Shown here: one piece after another, positions 53,061-63,398 of the stretch
Numbering within the stretch: the stretch's first letter is position 1
Layout: each line of letters opens with the position of its first letter
NCBI GenBank assembly: GCA_020637775.1
Contig: JACKJV010000015.1
Location: 1 to 64,000 of the forward strand
DNA length: 64,000 bases
Direction: 5' to 3'
DNA from: Brucellaceae bacterium
GTDB lineage: Bacteria; Pseudomonadota; Alphaproteobacteria; Rhizobiales; Rhizobiaceae
Program-made: the position numbers and the translations under genes
Notes under the pieces: generated by a model
What the model was told of the DNA's origin: nothing
The model's input: the letters and a program-made list of their open reading frames with translations, nothing else
Databases searched by the model: none

Positions 53061-54476
53061 ATGCGCGTCACCACTGCGCTACCCTTTATGGCGATCTGCC
53101 TTGTGGTCGCATTTCCCGTTCATGTGCGCGCCGACGCCAAAATCGTCGAAACAGGACAGACCTATTCCTCGATAAATGCAGCTATTTCCGCCGCACCGGA
53201 AGGTTCTACAATTGAGGTATCCGGCGGTGGCTATAATGAGGCGCTTGTCATCACCAAGAGCGTCAAGCTCCTCGGTCAGGATAATGGCACTGGAAAACCA
53301 GTAATCGATGCCGGAAGCGCTTCAACAGCAGTTGAGATCAAGGCTGACGGGGTGGTTGTCGATGGCTTCGATATAACCGCATCCCAGTCCCGTTCGTTAC
53401 GTTACGGCATCTTCTCCGCCTATTCGGAGGAAGCCTGCATCGTGGTACGCGCGTCCGGCGCTGTGATCAGCAACAACAGGATTTCTGGTTGCCACTATGG
53501 CGTGTACATGCACGGTGTCGAGAGCGGTGCTATCGAACTAAACAAGATCGAGGCGAATCGGTTCGGCGGTATCTTTGTTTTGAACAGCCGCAATGTCGGC
53601 ATCCGTGAAAACAGGGTCCACGCAAACGGCTATAGTGGAATTGGAATTGGCACGGTCGTGTTTCCGCCCGGCATGATGCAAGCTATACGGCCTCTGGCTG
53701 GCGATTTGATCATCACCAGCGAGACGCGTCCGATAGAGGCTGTCAGGTCATCCGACATAGAAGTTGCTGGAAATGATGTAAGCGACCACGGCCATTCCGG
53801 TATCGTTGCGGGGTCTTCACGCCGCATATTCATTCTGTCGAACAAGGCCTATGCAAATGGCGGCCAGGCGGTGCCGAACTGCAATCCGCAAGTCACGCTC
53901 GGTTCGTCGCCGGACATTCGCGGCTACGGAATAGGACTGATCTGCGATACGCACGAAAGCGAAGTCAGAGACAATATGGCTGAAAACAACGACAGCCTCG
54001 GTATCCTTCTTGATACAGCTTATTCAAACCGAGTCACGTCAAACATTGTTTCCGGTAATGGCACCGGGATCGGCCTTTTCGGTTCAACCGACAACACACT
54101 GAGCGCAAATAACGTCATTCAAAATTCCGCCTTTGGCATTCGGCTGGAACGGGGATTGCCCTATGTGAACCCATCGGTCGGCAATATGGTGATCGGAAAT
54201 GACCTCGACGCAAATAAGGTCAACGCTTTCGACACGTCAGGCACCGATACGGCCCCTGCGAGCGTTCAGGGAGTGGCCAAGGGCGGGCCAGTGGATCCGG
54301 AAAAATTACTGTCGCCAAACCGTTGGGATGACGGCGCACGCGGCAATCACCATTCTGATTTCGATGAAGCGGCTGAGGGTTTCGTGGACACTGATGGTGA
54401 CGGGATAAGCGAGGCGCCGCACCCAATTCCCGGCGGTCAAGCGGTCGATCATTTCCCGCTCGAGGCTTGGCTTTAG
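53061..54476 (+). CDS. NosD-like right-handed beta-helix exported protein
   Basis: 471 residues with a signal peptide ('PFMAICLVVAFPVHVRA'). The mature part has successive parallel beta-helix turns: 'YSSINAAISAAPEGSTIEVS', 'AVISNNRISGCHYGVYMHGV', 'NVGIRENRVHANGYSGIGIG', 'SRRIFILSNKAYANGGQA' and 'NRVTSNIVSGNGTGIGLFGS'. This is the pectate-lyase/NosD fold found in periplasmic copper-loading proteins and polysaccharide-active enzymes. No nos genes or catalytic residues can be recognised, so the substrate is open. A secreted duplicated-domain protein follows 24 bases after the stop. Confidence 0.85.
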   Translation: MRVTTALPFMAICLVVAFPVHVRADAKIVETGQTYSSINAAISAAPEGSTIEVSGGGYNEALVITKSVKLLGQDNGTGKPVIDAGSASTAVEIKADGVVVDGFDITASQSRSLRYGIFSAYSEEACIVVRASGAVISNNRISGCHYGVYMHGVESGAIELNKIEANRFGGIFVLNSRNVGIRENRVHANGYSGIGIGTVVFPPGMMQAIRPLAGDLIITSETRPIEAVRSSDIEVAGNDVSDHGHSGIVAGSSRRIFILSNKAYANGGQAVPNCNPQVTLGSSPDIRGYGIGLICDTHESEVRDNMAENNDSLGILLDTAYSNRVTSNIVSGNGTGIGLFGSTDNTLSANNVIQNSAFGIRLERGLPYVNPSVGNMVIGNDLDANKVNAFDTSGTDTAPASVQGVAKGGPVDPEKLLSPNRWDDGARGNHHSDFDEAAEGFVDTDGDGISEAPHPIPGGQAVDHFPLEAWL

Positions 54477-54500
54477 GCAAATTCTGTAGGGAACGCTTTC

Positions 54501-55640
54501 ATGCGCATATTCCCTGCAATTCTCACCACTATCCAGTGGCTCGCGCTACGTGTGTTGGTTTCGATACCGCTTGTCATCATGCTCGTGGTTGCGGGCAGCG
54601 CTCAAGTGGACGATCTGCCGCGATTCAGATCGAACGGCGATCTGATCGCCGGATGGTATTGGTTGCGCGATTGCGGGCACAACCAATACGCCGAATATAC
54701 TTTCGCGAATCCTCCGACGCAGGGCGACATCCTTCTCGACATCGACGCGCTTGCGACCGACCGCGTCAATGGCGGGCCGAAGGTAAATGCGGTTTTCGAC
54801 TTGCTGGTCGGCTTCCCGGGCGCGCGCAACATGGGCGGTGTCTTTCACCGGATCCGCGTCACCCTTCCCAACGTCTCGCTGCCTGGCGACCCGGTAGGTT
54901 ACAATGCGAGCGGCCAGATCCAGTTGGGACGTAAAATCCTCGACAGGATGATTCCGGCGAGCGGCGAGCTATTCATCCGCATCGTAAGGCCTGAAAATCC
55001 CGGTCCGCACGTAGCCTTCCGCCGCGACAGCATCCGGATACATAATAAGAGCGCCCTTGCGGAGGGCGAGGCCAGCGGCGAAGCCCAACAGGACGATGGT
55101 GCGGTGACTGAGATGCACCCCGAACTCGGCGATTGGGGTGACGAAGGACAATGCTTTCTCGACCGACCATGCATTGGCGATGAAGCTACGGATTTCCATT
55201 CGAACGGATTGCCTGGAGCCGGGGACTGGTACTGGATGCGCCCGCCCGAAGCAGGACAATACGCCGAATATCGCTTCGACAAGCCGCCAGCGACCGGTGA
55301 CCTGATTTTTGATATTGCGGTGCTGGCCCAGAACCGGCCGGACATGCTCGCGAAGGACACCGTCCATACCAACCTGACGCTGACTGCTATCGGCAGCAGG
55401 AGCCCGGGCAGCGTGATCGGTCCGATTGCCATCGCGATACCCAGCCTCGGGTTGGGCCCCGATGAAGAGGTCTGGAAGGCTCGGGCACTCGTCCGCCTGT
55501 CGCGCCAGCAAGTCGATATAACGCTATTGCAAGGCGGCGGGCTGTTGCTGCGCTCCGAACGGATCGACGAATTCGAGCCGGATATGGCTTTCTCGGCCAA
55601 CAGCGTGCTGCTTTACCGTGCGCAAGACATCTCGCGCTAG
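54501..55640 (+). CDS. Secreted protein with two copies of an unknown domain
   Basis: 379 residues. The N-terminus has an export signal ('LVSIPLVIMLVVAGSAQ'). Two ~150-residue copies follow: the first with 'RFRSNGDLIAGWYWLRDCGH' and 'NQYAEYTFANPPTQGDILLD', the second with 'DFHSNGLPGAGDWYWMRPPE' and 'GQYAEYRFDKPPATGDLIFD'. Each ends in a strand-rich 'IRIHNK' / 'NSVLLYR' segment. The pattern suggests a beta-sandwich, perhaps carbohydrate binding. It probably shares a transcript with the beta-helix gene. Confidence 0.7.
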   Translation: MRIFPAILTTIQWLALRVLVSIPLVIMLVVAGSAQVDDLPRFRSNGDLIAGWYWLRDCGHNQYAEYTFANPPTQGDILLDIDALATDRVNGGPKVNAVFDLLVGFPGARNMGGVFHRIRVTLPNVSLPGDPVGYNASGQIQLGRKILDRMIPASGELFIRIVRPENPGPHVAFRRDSIRIHNKSALAEGEASGEAQQDDGAVTEMHPELGDWGDEGQCFLDRPCIGDEATDFHSNGLPGAGDWYWMRPPEAGQYAEYRFDKPPATGDLIFDIAVLAQNRPDMLAKDTVHTNLTLTAIGSRSPGSVIGPIAIAIPSLGLGPDEEVWKARALVRLSRQQVDITLLQGGGLLLRSERIDEFEPDMAFSANSVLLYRAQDISR

Positions 55641-55642
55641 GC

Positions 55643-55658
55643 GCCGCTCACCAGCGGC
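55643..55658 (+). terminator. Hairpin after the duplicated-domain gene
   Basis: GCCGCT-CACC-AGCGGC forms a perfect six-base stem two bases after the stop codon. There is no T-run, so it is a weak terminator or an mRNA 3'-end stem. Confidence 0.35.
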
Positions 55659-55887
55659 AAGAAATGGTCCTTTCAATACCAATCACGAAATGTCCGTTTC
55701 TGGCACAAACTGCCGTGTCGCATATCGAACGTCGCCCGCATGCAGGATCGGTCGCTTTGGCGCAATGCTGACCTACGTGATTGATAGTCCCCTTCAGATG
55801 TTCCGGCGGAATCGGTCATCGGTGCTCGCTCGTTTATAAGTACACGCCCTAGTAGCCACAAGGCGGCACACGAATTCAATCTTCCTG

Positions 55888-58800
55888 CTAAACCACCCAA
55901 ACGCCATTATCGAGATTGGGGTAGTTGTTTTCCCGATTCTCGACGCTTTCGGAGAAGGCTATCAAGATATCTTCCTCGGTAAGGCCCTGGTCCATTCCGC
56001 CAACCCAGAAATCGTATCCCCCCTGGTCCGGCAGGCGATAGAGGACGTTCTGGTACATCGCGTCGATATAGTCGTAATGGGATGGATCGGAGCCGTAGAG
56101 CGCCTGGAATTCCAGCGATTCATTGAATTCCCGTGCCACATATTGCTGCTTGGCATATTCGCTGTAGCCCCACGAATCGAGGGTATCCAGCACGCCAACC
56201 CAGAAGCGCAATCCGCCTTCGTCCGGTGTCCGGCCAAACGCAGCCTGATAGATCCGATAGCCAAAGCCGAGATTGTCCGAGCCAATGTCATAGACATAAT
56301 CGCCATCGATCAGGTCGATGCGCTCAATGGAAATCAGCGTGTTTAAGCCGTACCCTTCTCCGCCCCAAAGAAGTACGGTCTCCGCCCCATCCCATACGAC
56401 CGAAACCTGATTGCGCGTCAAACCAGGAAGGTCCATGGTCGCATCTTGAAGAGTCGCCGCAGCGGCCATTGTTTGACTGGCAAGGCCTGCAAAGCCAAAC
56501 ATGACGGGATCAGACGGGTTCGTCGCTGCGTCGAGATCGGGCAGTCCAATCAGGTTCCCTTCGTTGAAGTGCGCCGTATCGATCCCCGCGCCGCCATCAA
56601 GCAGGTCGTTGCCAAATCCGCCTGAAAGCGTGTCGTTTCCGTCGCCACCACTCAGATCATCATCACCGGGTGTGCCCGCCAAGCGATTGTTCAATGCGTT
56701 TCCGATGCCCGTGAAACCGGACACGGCCGGACCAAACACACCCGCAAGGTTTTCCATGTTCGGACCCAACGTGAACGCCGGCAGCATGGAGAAAACGGTA
56801 TCGGTCCCGCCACCGGTAAATTCAGTCACGACATCATTCAAATGGTCGACGATATAGCTGTCATCGCCATTGTTGCCGGACATGCTGTCCCGGCCAGCGC
56901 CACCATCGATGAGGTTGTTTCCAGACCCGCCAATCAGCGTATCATCCCCGTCACCGCCGGACAGGTTCTCGTTCAGGCTACTCAGAAGCCGGTTGATCAG
57001 GTCCGCAAACGGGGTTCCAAGGAATGTCGATGAGATACCGATCCGGCCAGGATCGTCATTGATGATGCGGCCTTCCGAGCGCGGCTGGTCTATGACGTAG
57101 TCATCAGAAGTGGCAGAAAGCATTACGACGAGGTTTTCATCGAACTCCGCTGTCGAATCGCCATTGACGAACAAGCTAACCGTCTTGGAGCTCTCGCCGT
57201 CTGCAAAGTCGAGCGTTCCTGACACGCCGGCATAGTCGTTGTCGGCTTCGGTTGCTCGCAGGTCCGCGGTTGCATAGCCGACCGAAATGGGTGCCGTGCT
57301 TCCGGACCTCACCACATTGAACAAGAGCTCTGTCGTACCCGTATCGCCCTCTTGTACAGTGACTGCCGCCTCTTCAAAGCCGACAAATCCGAGGGGAGGC
57401 TGATCGTCGTTTCCTATCAGCACAATGCCTTCGGAATTCGAGATGCTGATGTCGATTGAAGGGTCCGACAAGACAATCGAGAAGCTTTCATCGTTCTCGA
57501 ACCGTGTATCTCCATTGATCGTGACAGGGATTGTCATGAACTGATCGTCCGGCCCGAAATACAGCAATCCGCTCACGGGATCATAGTCTCCATCGTCCGC
57601 GCCGGCTGTGCCGTCGCGGCTGGAATATGCAATGGAAAATGATGAGTTGCCACCAATCCGGGAGACGACAATGTCAACGGTTCGGGTTTGGTCATCGCCT
57701 TCGGTGATCGAGAAGTCGGAGACCGATACGGATTCCCCAATCATGTCGAACAGTTGAACCGCAACCTGGTTCTCTACAGACAACAGAGTCGGCAAGGACA
57801 CCGACGTTCCCCACGCAACAGCAAGGTCACCTGCATCATTGGCGGCCACCGAAGGGGTCCAGAGATGAATGGTGTCCGCTGACAGATCGGCTGCAAACCT
57901 GGGGCTGACCGAATTGCCTGCGCTGTCGAAGAGCTGCAGTGACAAGGTGGTGGTGAAGTCGATCGGACGGTAGTCCTCCAGCCACGCGGCGACAAACCCT
58001 CCGCCTGTCGCGCCGGAGGCATCCTGATCCAGTTCTCCAAGATTTCCGATGAAGGGCCGCCCCGTCGGGATCGATTCGCTTGAAATTTCAAACCCGTTTG
58101 CGGAAACATTTCCTCCACTGTCGACAACTACTCCATCGACGTCGATCCGATGACCAATTGCTCTACGAAAGGAGAAACCATTTGTGGTCCTCGAAAGTGT
58201 AAGCAGTTCGGTCCACGTGACGCCTATGCTTCCGTCTTCCAGGGGCGTAACGACAGGACTGAGTATTTGCGACCACATCGTCTCTGCCATGTCGGCCCGC
58301 GGGTCGCTTGCTGTCACCATGATCGAAATGTCGTCGCCTTGCTGAGTTCCGTTCGCATCAAATCTGCGCAAGTTGATTTCCGACACCCCCGAGGAAGACC
58401 CGGGCACAACCCATGCCCCGAGGAACGATCCGTCCGCCGTCGCCTTCAGGTCCCGGATCAACCCATACGACACGCCGTCTTTCAATACGAACTCAGAACC
58501 AATCGCAGCTCCGGCGGGATCGACAACGCGTGCCAGGTTCTTGTTCTCGACAGAAGGGATTTGTTGGGTCCAGGCAATGATGACAGTGCCGTCGGCCAAT
58601 TCCGTGGGGATTGGCGATATCAGGTCAGGAAGCCGGGAAACCAGAGCCCGCGACGTTCCCAAGGGCTCATTGACAGTGAATTGAGAGCCTGTCTTGGAAC
58701 CATCTTGAGAGAAAAATTGGGCCTGAATACCGCTGTCTGCACCGCCGACATTCGACCAGCACACGACAAACCCTCCGCCGGAAAGCGCCAACACGGACGG

Positions 58801-61800
58801 GTCTATGTTCATCCCGCCGATTGTTGCATTTACGAGGAACGGACTGCCAGACGCCTCTCCGTCGGCATCGATGATCTGGCCGCGAATCTCGCGCTGTCCC
58901 TTCTGGTCGATGTCCTCCCAGACGACGACAAATGACCCGTCCGCCAAGGCGGCAATCTCGGGCTTCTGGCCATTTCCGGACAAGATGACCGGAGGTTTCG
59001 CCTTTACGAATTCGTCGGGCAGTATGACGCCTGCCGCTTCCGGCCGATCAATCGTCACTCCATTTGTGGGATTGCTCAATGTGAGGAAAAAGGTCTCTGC
59101 CAGCTCGTCATCCGTGTCGCCGTTGACCGAAACCAGGATTGTCTTCTCCGTTTCTCCTTCCATGAACTCCAATACGCCGCTGGTCGCGATGTAATCGTCA
59201 TCGACGACAAGCGCCGTTCCGTCGGATGTGGCGTAGTCGACCGAGAATGCCCTGGTTCCGCCGATACGCGATACGATGAACGTCATATCCGTCGTGCCAT
59301 GCTCGCCCTCGCTTGCCGAAGCATCGCCGATGCTCACATGAACCGGGAATTGATCGTCATTCACAACTGTCGCGACGCCGGTCTCCCTGGCTATCGCCAC
59401 GATTGGCGAAGACGATGACAGAGTTACAGAGAATGTCTCGTCCGTTTCCGGGACAGTGTCTCCGTTTATCGTGATCGAAATCGTTTTCGACATCTCTCCG
59501 GCCAGGAAATCCAGCGTGCCGGACATCGGAACGAAATCGCCGTCTCCAGATGTCGCCGTTCCTTCGGACGTGGTGTAATCGATCGAGAACGCCGCGTCCC
59601 CCCTTGTTCGAGTGACAAGGAAGTCTGCGGTTCGTGTCCCGGAATTGCCTTCCAATGTCGAAACATCGGAAATGGAAACCAGACCGGCGGGCGGCGTGTC
59701 GTCATCAAGTATCGTGCCGATACCGACCCCGTCCGCGATGACCGCATTCGCCGTTGCGCCGGAGAGCAGGACCGAGAAGATTTCATCCATCTCGATTGCG
59801 GTGTCTGAAGCTATCGTTACCGATATGGTCCTGCTGTTTTCCCCGCTCCCGAAGTCCAATGTTCCCATTGCGGCGGCATAGTCATCATTCGCTGTCGTTG
59901 CAGTTCCATCGGCGGTGGCGTAGTTCACAGAGAAAGGGTCCTGGCCACCAGTTCGCAGGACGGTAAATGTTGCGATGACAGCGCCACTGTTCCCTTCAAC
60001 GATCGAGACATCGTCTATGGAAATCGATCCAGGCGCAGAGATATCGTCGTTCAGGATCGTTCCGGTTGCCGTGGATCGGTCCAGGAGTGCGCCATTGGTC
60101 GGATTGGAAAGGTTGACCAGAAATGTTTCGTCGGGTTCGACCGTCGTATCGCCACTGATTGTGATGCTGATCGTTTCCGAGGAGTCTCCATCGGTAAAAC
60201 TGATCGTCCCGCTGGCGGCCACATAGTCTCCGCTCGCGGCCGTGGCTGTTTCGTCCGCGGTGGAAAAGTCAATCGTAAACGGCGCAGTACCGCCACTGCG
60301 CGATACCGTGAAATCGAGTGTTTTCGTTCCGTCGTCGCCCTCGCTCACGGAGATGTCTGCGATGGATACCGAACCTGCGATGGCAACGTCGTCATTCAGG
60401 ATTGTACCCGTTGCCACGCTCTTCCCGAGAACGATCCCGTTTGTTGGATTGGACAAGACAACCATGAATGCTTCATCCGGCTCAACGGTAGTATCGCCGT
60501 TGATCGTTACGGAGACTGACCGCAAGTTGTCTCCGACGCCGAAATCAAGTGTGCCCGATGCGGCTATATAATCATTGTCCGCCACCGATGCAGCGCCGTC
60601 GGCAGTCGCGAAATCAACCGAAAACGCACCGGCACTTCCGGTCCGGACCACGTCGAACGTGGCAATTCTGGTTCCGCTGTCTCCCTCAGCGATCGACAGG
60701 TCAGAAATGGAGACCGAGCCACCGAGTGTGAACAGCCGCGCCTTGATATCCCAGGCATCGGTTGTCGGGCTGCCATCGGCAAAAGCAACAACGAAACCGG
60801 CATCGCCCGCTGGTGCGACAGTTGGGTAATTCTGTCCACCGGCCGTTTCATTGTTGACCAGAAACTCTGTGCCGCTCTTGGCCCCGTTCCCGTCAAAGAC
60901 CTGTGCCTTGATCGCCCATCCGTCAGCATCGCCCAGGGTGCCGCTTTCATCCTCCCAAACCACGACAAAACCGCCGCCCGGCAAGGCGGCAACCTGTGGC
61001 AACCACTGGATGTTCGCCTGGTTGGTATTGACGAGGAACTCCGAGCCGACAGGATTTCCATTCGCTCCATAAACCTGTCCGAACACATCGAAATAGGTGC
61101 CACCAAGCGGCCCTCGTTGTTCGGTATGAATGACGACGAAACCACCGTCTGCAAGGCCGGCCGCGTCCACATCCCCCGGATTGCCGCTGAGATTGGACGC
61201 GATGGCGAACTGACCTCCAACCTTGTTGCCCGATCCGTCAAATAGCTGACCGTAGACCGGGATATCTGCCGCCAACGGATCGGTTTCCAGCCACGTAGCC
61301 AGGAATCCGCCCCCCGCAAGTGCGGCCACGTCTGGTGCGTACTGGCTTCCCCCGGTTGCCGTATTGACGAGATACTCGGAATTGACCTTCGTGCCATCCG
61401 AAGCAAAGACCTGGGCCTTGATGCTCGAACCGTCCGCGTCGCCAAGCGTACCGCTTCGATCTTCCCAGGCAATGACGAAACCGCCATTTTCCAATGCCGC
61501 GACAGAAGGGCGCGACTGCGTGCTCGCTGTCTGCGTGTTGACTTGGAACTCAGCGCCTATCCGCGATCCGGTGTTGTCGAAGGTCTGGGCCTTTATGCTT
61601 CCGTTCGGGTCTCCGGCCGAAGGCCCCCCATCTTCCCACGCAATCACGAAGCCGCCATCTGGCAATCCGGCAATGCTTGAAAAGAACTGGTTTCCGGTTG
61701 TTTGCGTGTTCACGGAGATCTCGGATCCGACCGGCGTGCCGGCAGCATCGTAAACCTGCGCCTTGACCGACCATCCATCCGGATCACCACTCGAATCGGA

Positions 61801-61911
61801 CCAGGTCACAACGAACCCGCCATTCGACAGGAATGCCGTTCGCGGGTAGTTCTGATCATCAGTCGTCTTTGTATTGACGAGAAATTCAGGTCCGTTCGGC
61901 GAAGTGGACAT
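55888..61911 (-). CDS. Giant Calx-beta/RTX exported protein with DUF4214 C-terminus
   Basis: 2007 residues from the ATG at 61911 (GGAG nine bases upstream; the frame is open to 62001). The first ~390 residues are about seven propeller-like repeats of the type 'GGFVVTWSDSSGDPDGWSVK' with 'AQVYDAAGTPVGSEISVNT'. Five Calx-beta domains follow ('SVSISDLSIAEGDSGTRIAT'...), then a second propeller-like block, two more Calx-beta domains, RTX repeats ('GGDGDDTLIGGSGNNLIDGG') and a DUF4214 domain ('GFGYRIYQAAFGRTPDEGGL'). A calcium-dependent adhesin or matrix protein is likely, exported by type I secretion. The C-terminal ~150 residues closely resemble those of the protein at 45.9 kb. Confidence 0.85.
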   Translation of the reverse strand: MSTSPNGPEFLVNTKTTDDQNYPRTAFLSNGGFVVTWSDSSGDPDGWSVKAQVYDAAGTPVGSEISVNTQTTGNQFFSSIAGLPDGGFVIAWEDGGPSAGDPNGSIKAQTFDNTGSRIGAEFQVNTQTASTQSRPSVAALENGGFVIAWEDRSGTLGDADGSSIKAQVFASDGTKVNSEYLVNTATGGSQYAPDVAALAGGGFLATWLETDPLAADIPVYGQLFDGSGNKVGGQFAIASNLSGNPGDVDAAGLADGGFVVIHTEQRGPLGGTYFDVFGQVYGANGNPVGSEFLVNTNQANIQWLPQVAALPGGGFVVVWEDESGTLGDADGWAIKAQVFDGNGAKSGTEFLVNNETAGGQNYPTVAPAGDAGFVVAFADGSPTTDAWDIKARLFTLGGSVSISDLSIAEGDSGTRIATFDVVRTGSAGAFSVDFATADGAASVADNDYIAASGTLDFGVGDNLRSVSVTINGDTTVEPDEAFMVVLSNPTNGIVLGKSVATGTILNDDVAIAGSVSIADISVSEGDDGTKTLDFTVSRSGGTAPFTIDFSTADETATAASGDYVAASGTISFTDGDSSETISITISGDTTVEPDETFLVNLSNPTNGALLDRSTATGTILNDDISAPGSISIDDVSIVEGNSGAVIATFTVLRTGGQDPFSVNYATADGTATTANDDYAAAMGTLDFGSGENSRTISVTIASDTAIEMDEIFSVLLSGATANAVIADGVGIGTILDDDTPPAGLVSISDVSTLEGNSGTRTADFLVTRTRGDAAFSIDYTTSEGTATSGDGDFVPMSGTLDFLAGEMSKTISITINGDTVPETDETFSVTLSSSSPIVAIARETGVATVVNDDQFPVHVSIGDASASEGEHGTTDMTFIVSRIGGTRAFSVDYATSDGTALVVDDDYIATSGVLEFMEGETEKTILVSVNGDTDDELAETFFLTLSNPTNGVTIDRPEAAGVILPDEFVKAKPPVILSGNGQKPEIAALADGSFVVVWEDIDQKGQREIRGQIIDADGEASGSPFLVNATIGGMNIDPSVLALSGGGFVVCWSNVGGADSGIQAQFFSQDGSKTGSQFTVNEPLGTSRALVSRLPDLISPIPTELADGTVIIAWTQQIPSVENKNLARVVDPAGAAIGSEFVLKDGVSYGLIRDLKATADGSFLGAWVVPGSSSGVSEINLRRFDANGTQQGDDISIMVTASDPRADMAETMWSQILSPVVTPLEDGSIGVTWTELLTLSRTTNGFSFRRAIGHRIDVDGVVVDSGGNVSANGFEISSESIPTGRPFIGNLGELDQDASGATGGGFVAAWLEDYRPIDFTTTLSLQLFDSAGNSVSPRFAADLSADTIHLWTPSVAANDAGDLAVAWGTSVSLPTLLSVENQVAVQLFDMIGESVSVSDFSITEGDDQTRTVDIVVSRIGGNSSFSIAYSSRDGTAGADDGDYDPVSGLLYFGPDDQFMTIPVTINGDTRFENDESFSIVLSDPSIDISISNSEGIVLIGNDDQPPLGFVGFEEAAVTVQEGDTGTTELLFNVVRSGSTAPISVGYATADLRATEADNDYAGVSGTLDFADGESSKTVSLFVNGDSTAEFDENLVVMLSATSDDYVIDQPRSEGRIINDDPGRIGISSTFLGTPFADLINRLLSSLNENLSGGDGDDTLIGGSGNNLIDGGAGRDSMSGNNGDDSYIVDHLNDVVTEFTGGGTDTVFSMLPAFTLGPNMENLAGVFGPAVSGFTGIGNALNNRLAGTPGDDDLSGGDGNDTLSGGFGNDLLDGGAGIDTAHFNEGNLIGLPDLDAATNPSDPVMFGFAGLASQTMAAAATLQDATMDLPGLTRNQVSVVWDGAETVLLWGGEGYGLNTLISIERIDLIDGDYVYDIGSDNLGFGYRIYQAAFGRTPDEGGLRFWVGVLDTLDSWGYSEYAKQQYVAREFNESLEFQALYGSDPSHYDYIDAMYQNVLYRLPDQGGYDFWVGGMDQGLTEEDILIAFSESVENRENNYPNLDNGVWVV

Positions 61912-62269
61912 GCCCGTATTCTCCGTGATGATCGCCTGCCCGACAGGGCATTTCACGTAGAATTCCATGAAGCGCTCAACAATGACATTGACGGCCATCA
62001 AGCTTGCCGGGAGAGCAGTCGCTCTTGCCGCCAGACAATATCAGGGCAGATTCCTCGGCAATGTCTTCCAGGGATGTTGTCTGCGGTGGAGGCAAGCCCG
62101 GTGTTGCAGCTCTTCATGAGACCATCAATGATGACCTGCTTGGTTTTCCGGAAGGCTGGATTGTTGCACGGGCGCCGGGGTTCGTTTTCCAAGTCAGCAG
62201 GAAATTCTGCGTCTCGATGCCTTCCCTGTTTCCCCGGAATTCAAGGTGGCTTCTATTGCTCATCCATCG

Positions 62270-63247
62270 CTATCGGTCATCGGTGATTTCGTAACCGGTT
62301 ACAGGAGCGGTCTCGATATAGCCCGGGTGATACATGTCCATATAAATTCTGTCGCTTTCGCCCGCACCACGACAACGCACCGAATAGACATCAACGATAT
62401 TGCCATACCCGCCATAGCCGACACTGCCCTGCCGGTTGAAATCCGGCACTGTGCCGTCCGGACATCTCAGCCGGCCAAGATATGCTTTCTGACCAGCGGG
62501 ACCATCTGTACGAACCGGAAAATCCCTGCTCCCCAGACGGTTCTCAATGTCTTCCGACTCCGGTTGATCGGCGGCCGGTTCCTCATCCGCCTGCGGTCCT
62601 GCCTCATCAACGGTTGCAGCTGCCATTTCCCGCAGATCGATTGCCAGGCGCGCTGCGGTTTCCGTTGTGCAAGCGCCATAGGCGATGTCGGGTTCGTTAT
62701 CGCTTCGCAACTGACGGATAAGGCCGCATTTGGCGTTCCTGTACTCGAAGAACGCTTCCTGCATCGAGACCAGCTGCTGGTTCTGGTCGTCAGTCAGTAC
62801 GCTGCGCATGCTGTCGAGACTGGTGTGAAGGATTTGCAACCAGACCGCTTCTTCCGTGCCGATGCAAACCACGGACCGGAACTCGTCAATGGCCCAATCG
62901 CTGTCCATGCAAGGATTGGCGACGATGCCGATACAGGCATAGGAGCTCTCGGCGTCATCGACACCGTTGTCGATTTCGCCGAGGCAGGCCTGGATCACTT
63001 CATCGGCAAGCTGCTGGCACTGTCTGCCGGCAACCATCTCAGACATCTGACGGGTGAAATCGTCGGCATCTACAGTGCCGGCGGCAGCTTCGCTAGCCGG
63101 TCCTTCAAAGCAGGCCCTGATCCTGTCGGCGGCTTCACCGGCTGTAGCGCTGACCGGAAAAGCACAGACCATGAGCAGAAAGGCAAACGAAACACCAGCC
63201 CGGCACCAGGCGCCACGAAACGACACGTTTGAATTCCTTGCCATCAT
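62270..63247 (-). CDS. LprI-like (DUF1311-like) periplasmic protein
   Basis: 325 residues. The ATG at 63247 lies five bases after GGAGG, and a second ATG at 63244 follows. The signal peptide is 'GVSFAFLLMVCAFPVSATAG'. The Cys-rich centre ('YACIGIVANPCMDS', 'FFEYRNAKCGLIRQLRSDNE', 'AYGACTTETAARLAIDL') fits the lysozyme-inhibitor LprI / DUF1311 family. The C-terminal ~110 residues ('YLGRLRCPDGTVPDFNRQGS') are an extra Gly/Tyr-rich domain not typical of LprI. It may protect the envelope against lytic enzymes; this is family-based inference. Confidence 0.78.
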   Translation of the reverse strand: MMARNSNVSFRGAWCRAGVSFAFLLMVCAFPVSATAGEAADRIRACFEGPASEAAAGTVDADDFTRQMSEMVAGRQCQQLADEVIQACLGEIDNGVDDAESSYACIGIVANPCMDSDWAIDEFRSVVCIGTEEAVWLQILHTSLDSMRSVLTDDQNQQLVSMQEAFFEYRNAKCGLIRQLRSDNEPDIAYGACTTETAARLAIDLREMAAATVDEAGPQADEEPAADQPESEDIENRLGSRDFPVRTDGPAGQKAYLGRLRCPDGTVPDFNRQGSVGYGGYGNIVDVYSVRCRGAGESDRIYMDMYHPGYIETAPVTGYEITDDR

Positions 63248-63398
63248 GCCAGCCTCCATCAGCCAGTCAGTCTGCCTGTACCACGGCGGTTCGCCGCCGG
63301 ATTGGTTTTCCGATTTCCGCCGAACAAACTACGGCGAAGACATCAAACCGTCAGACCTGCCCTTCTTGCGCCCCCAATACTCGTCCTTCTGCCTGCCT

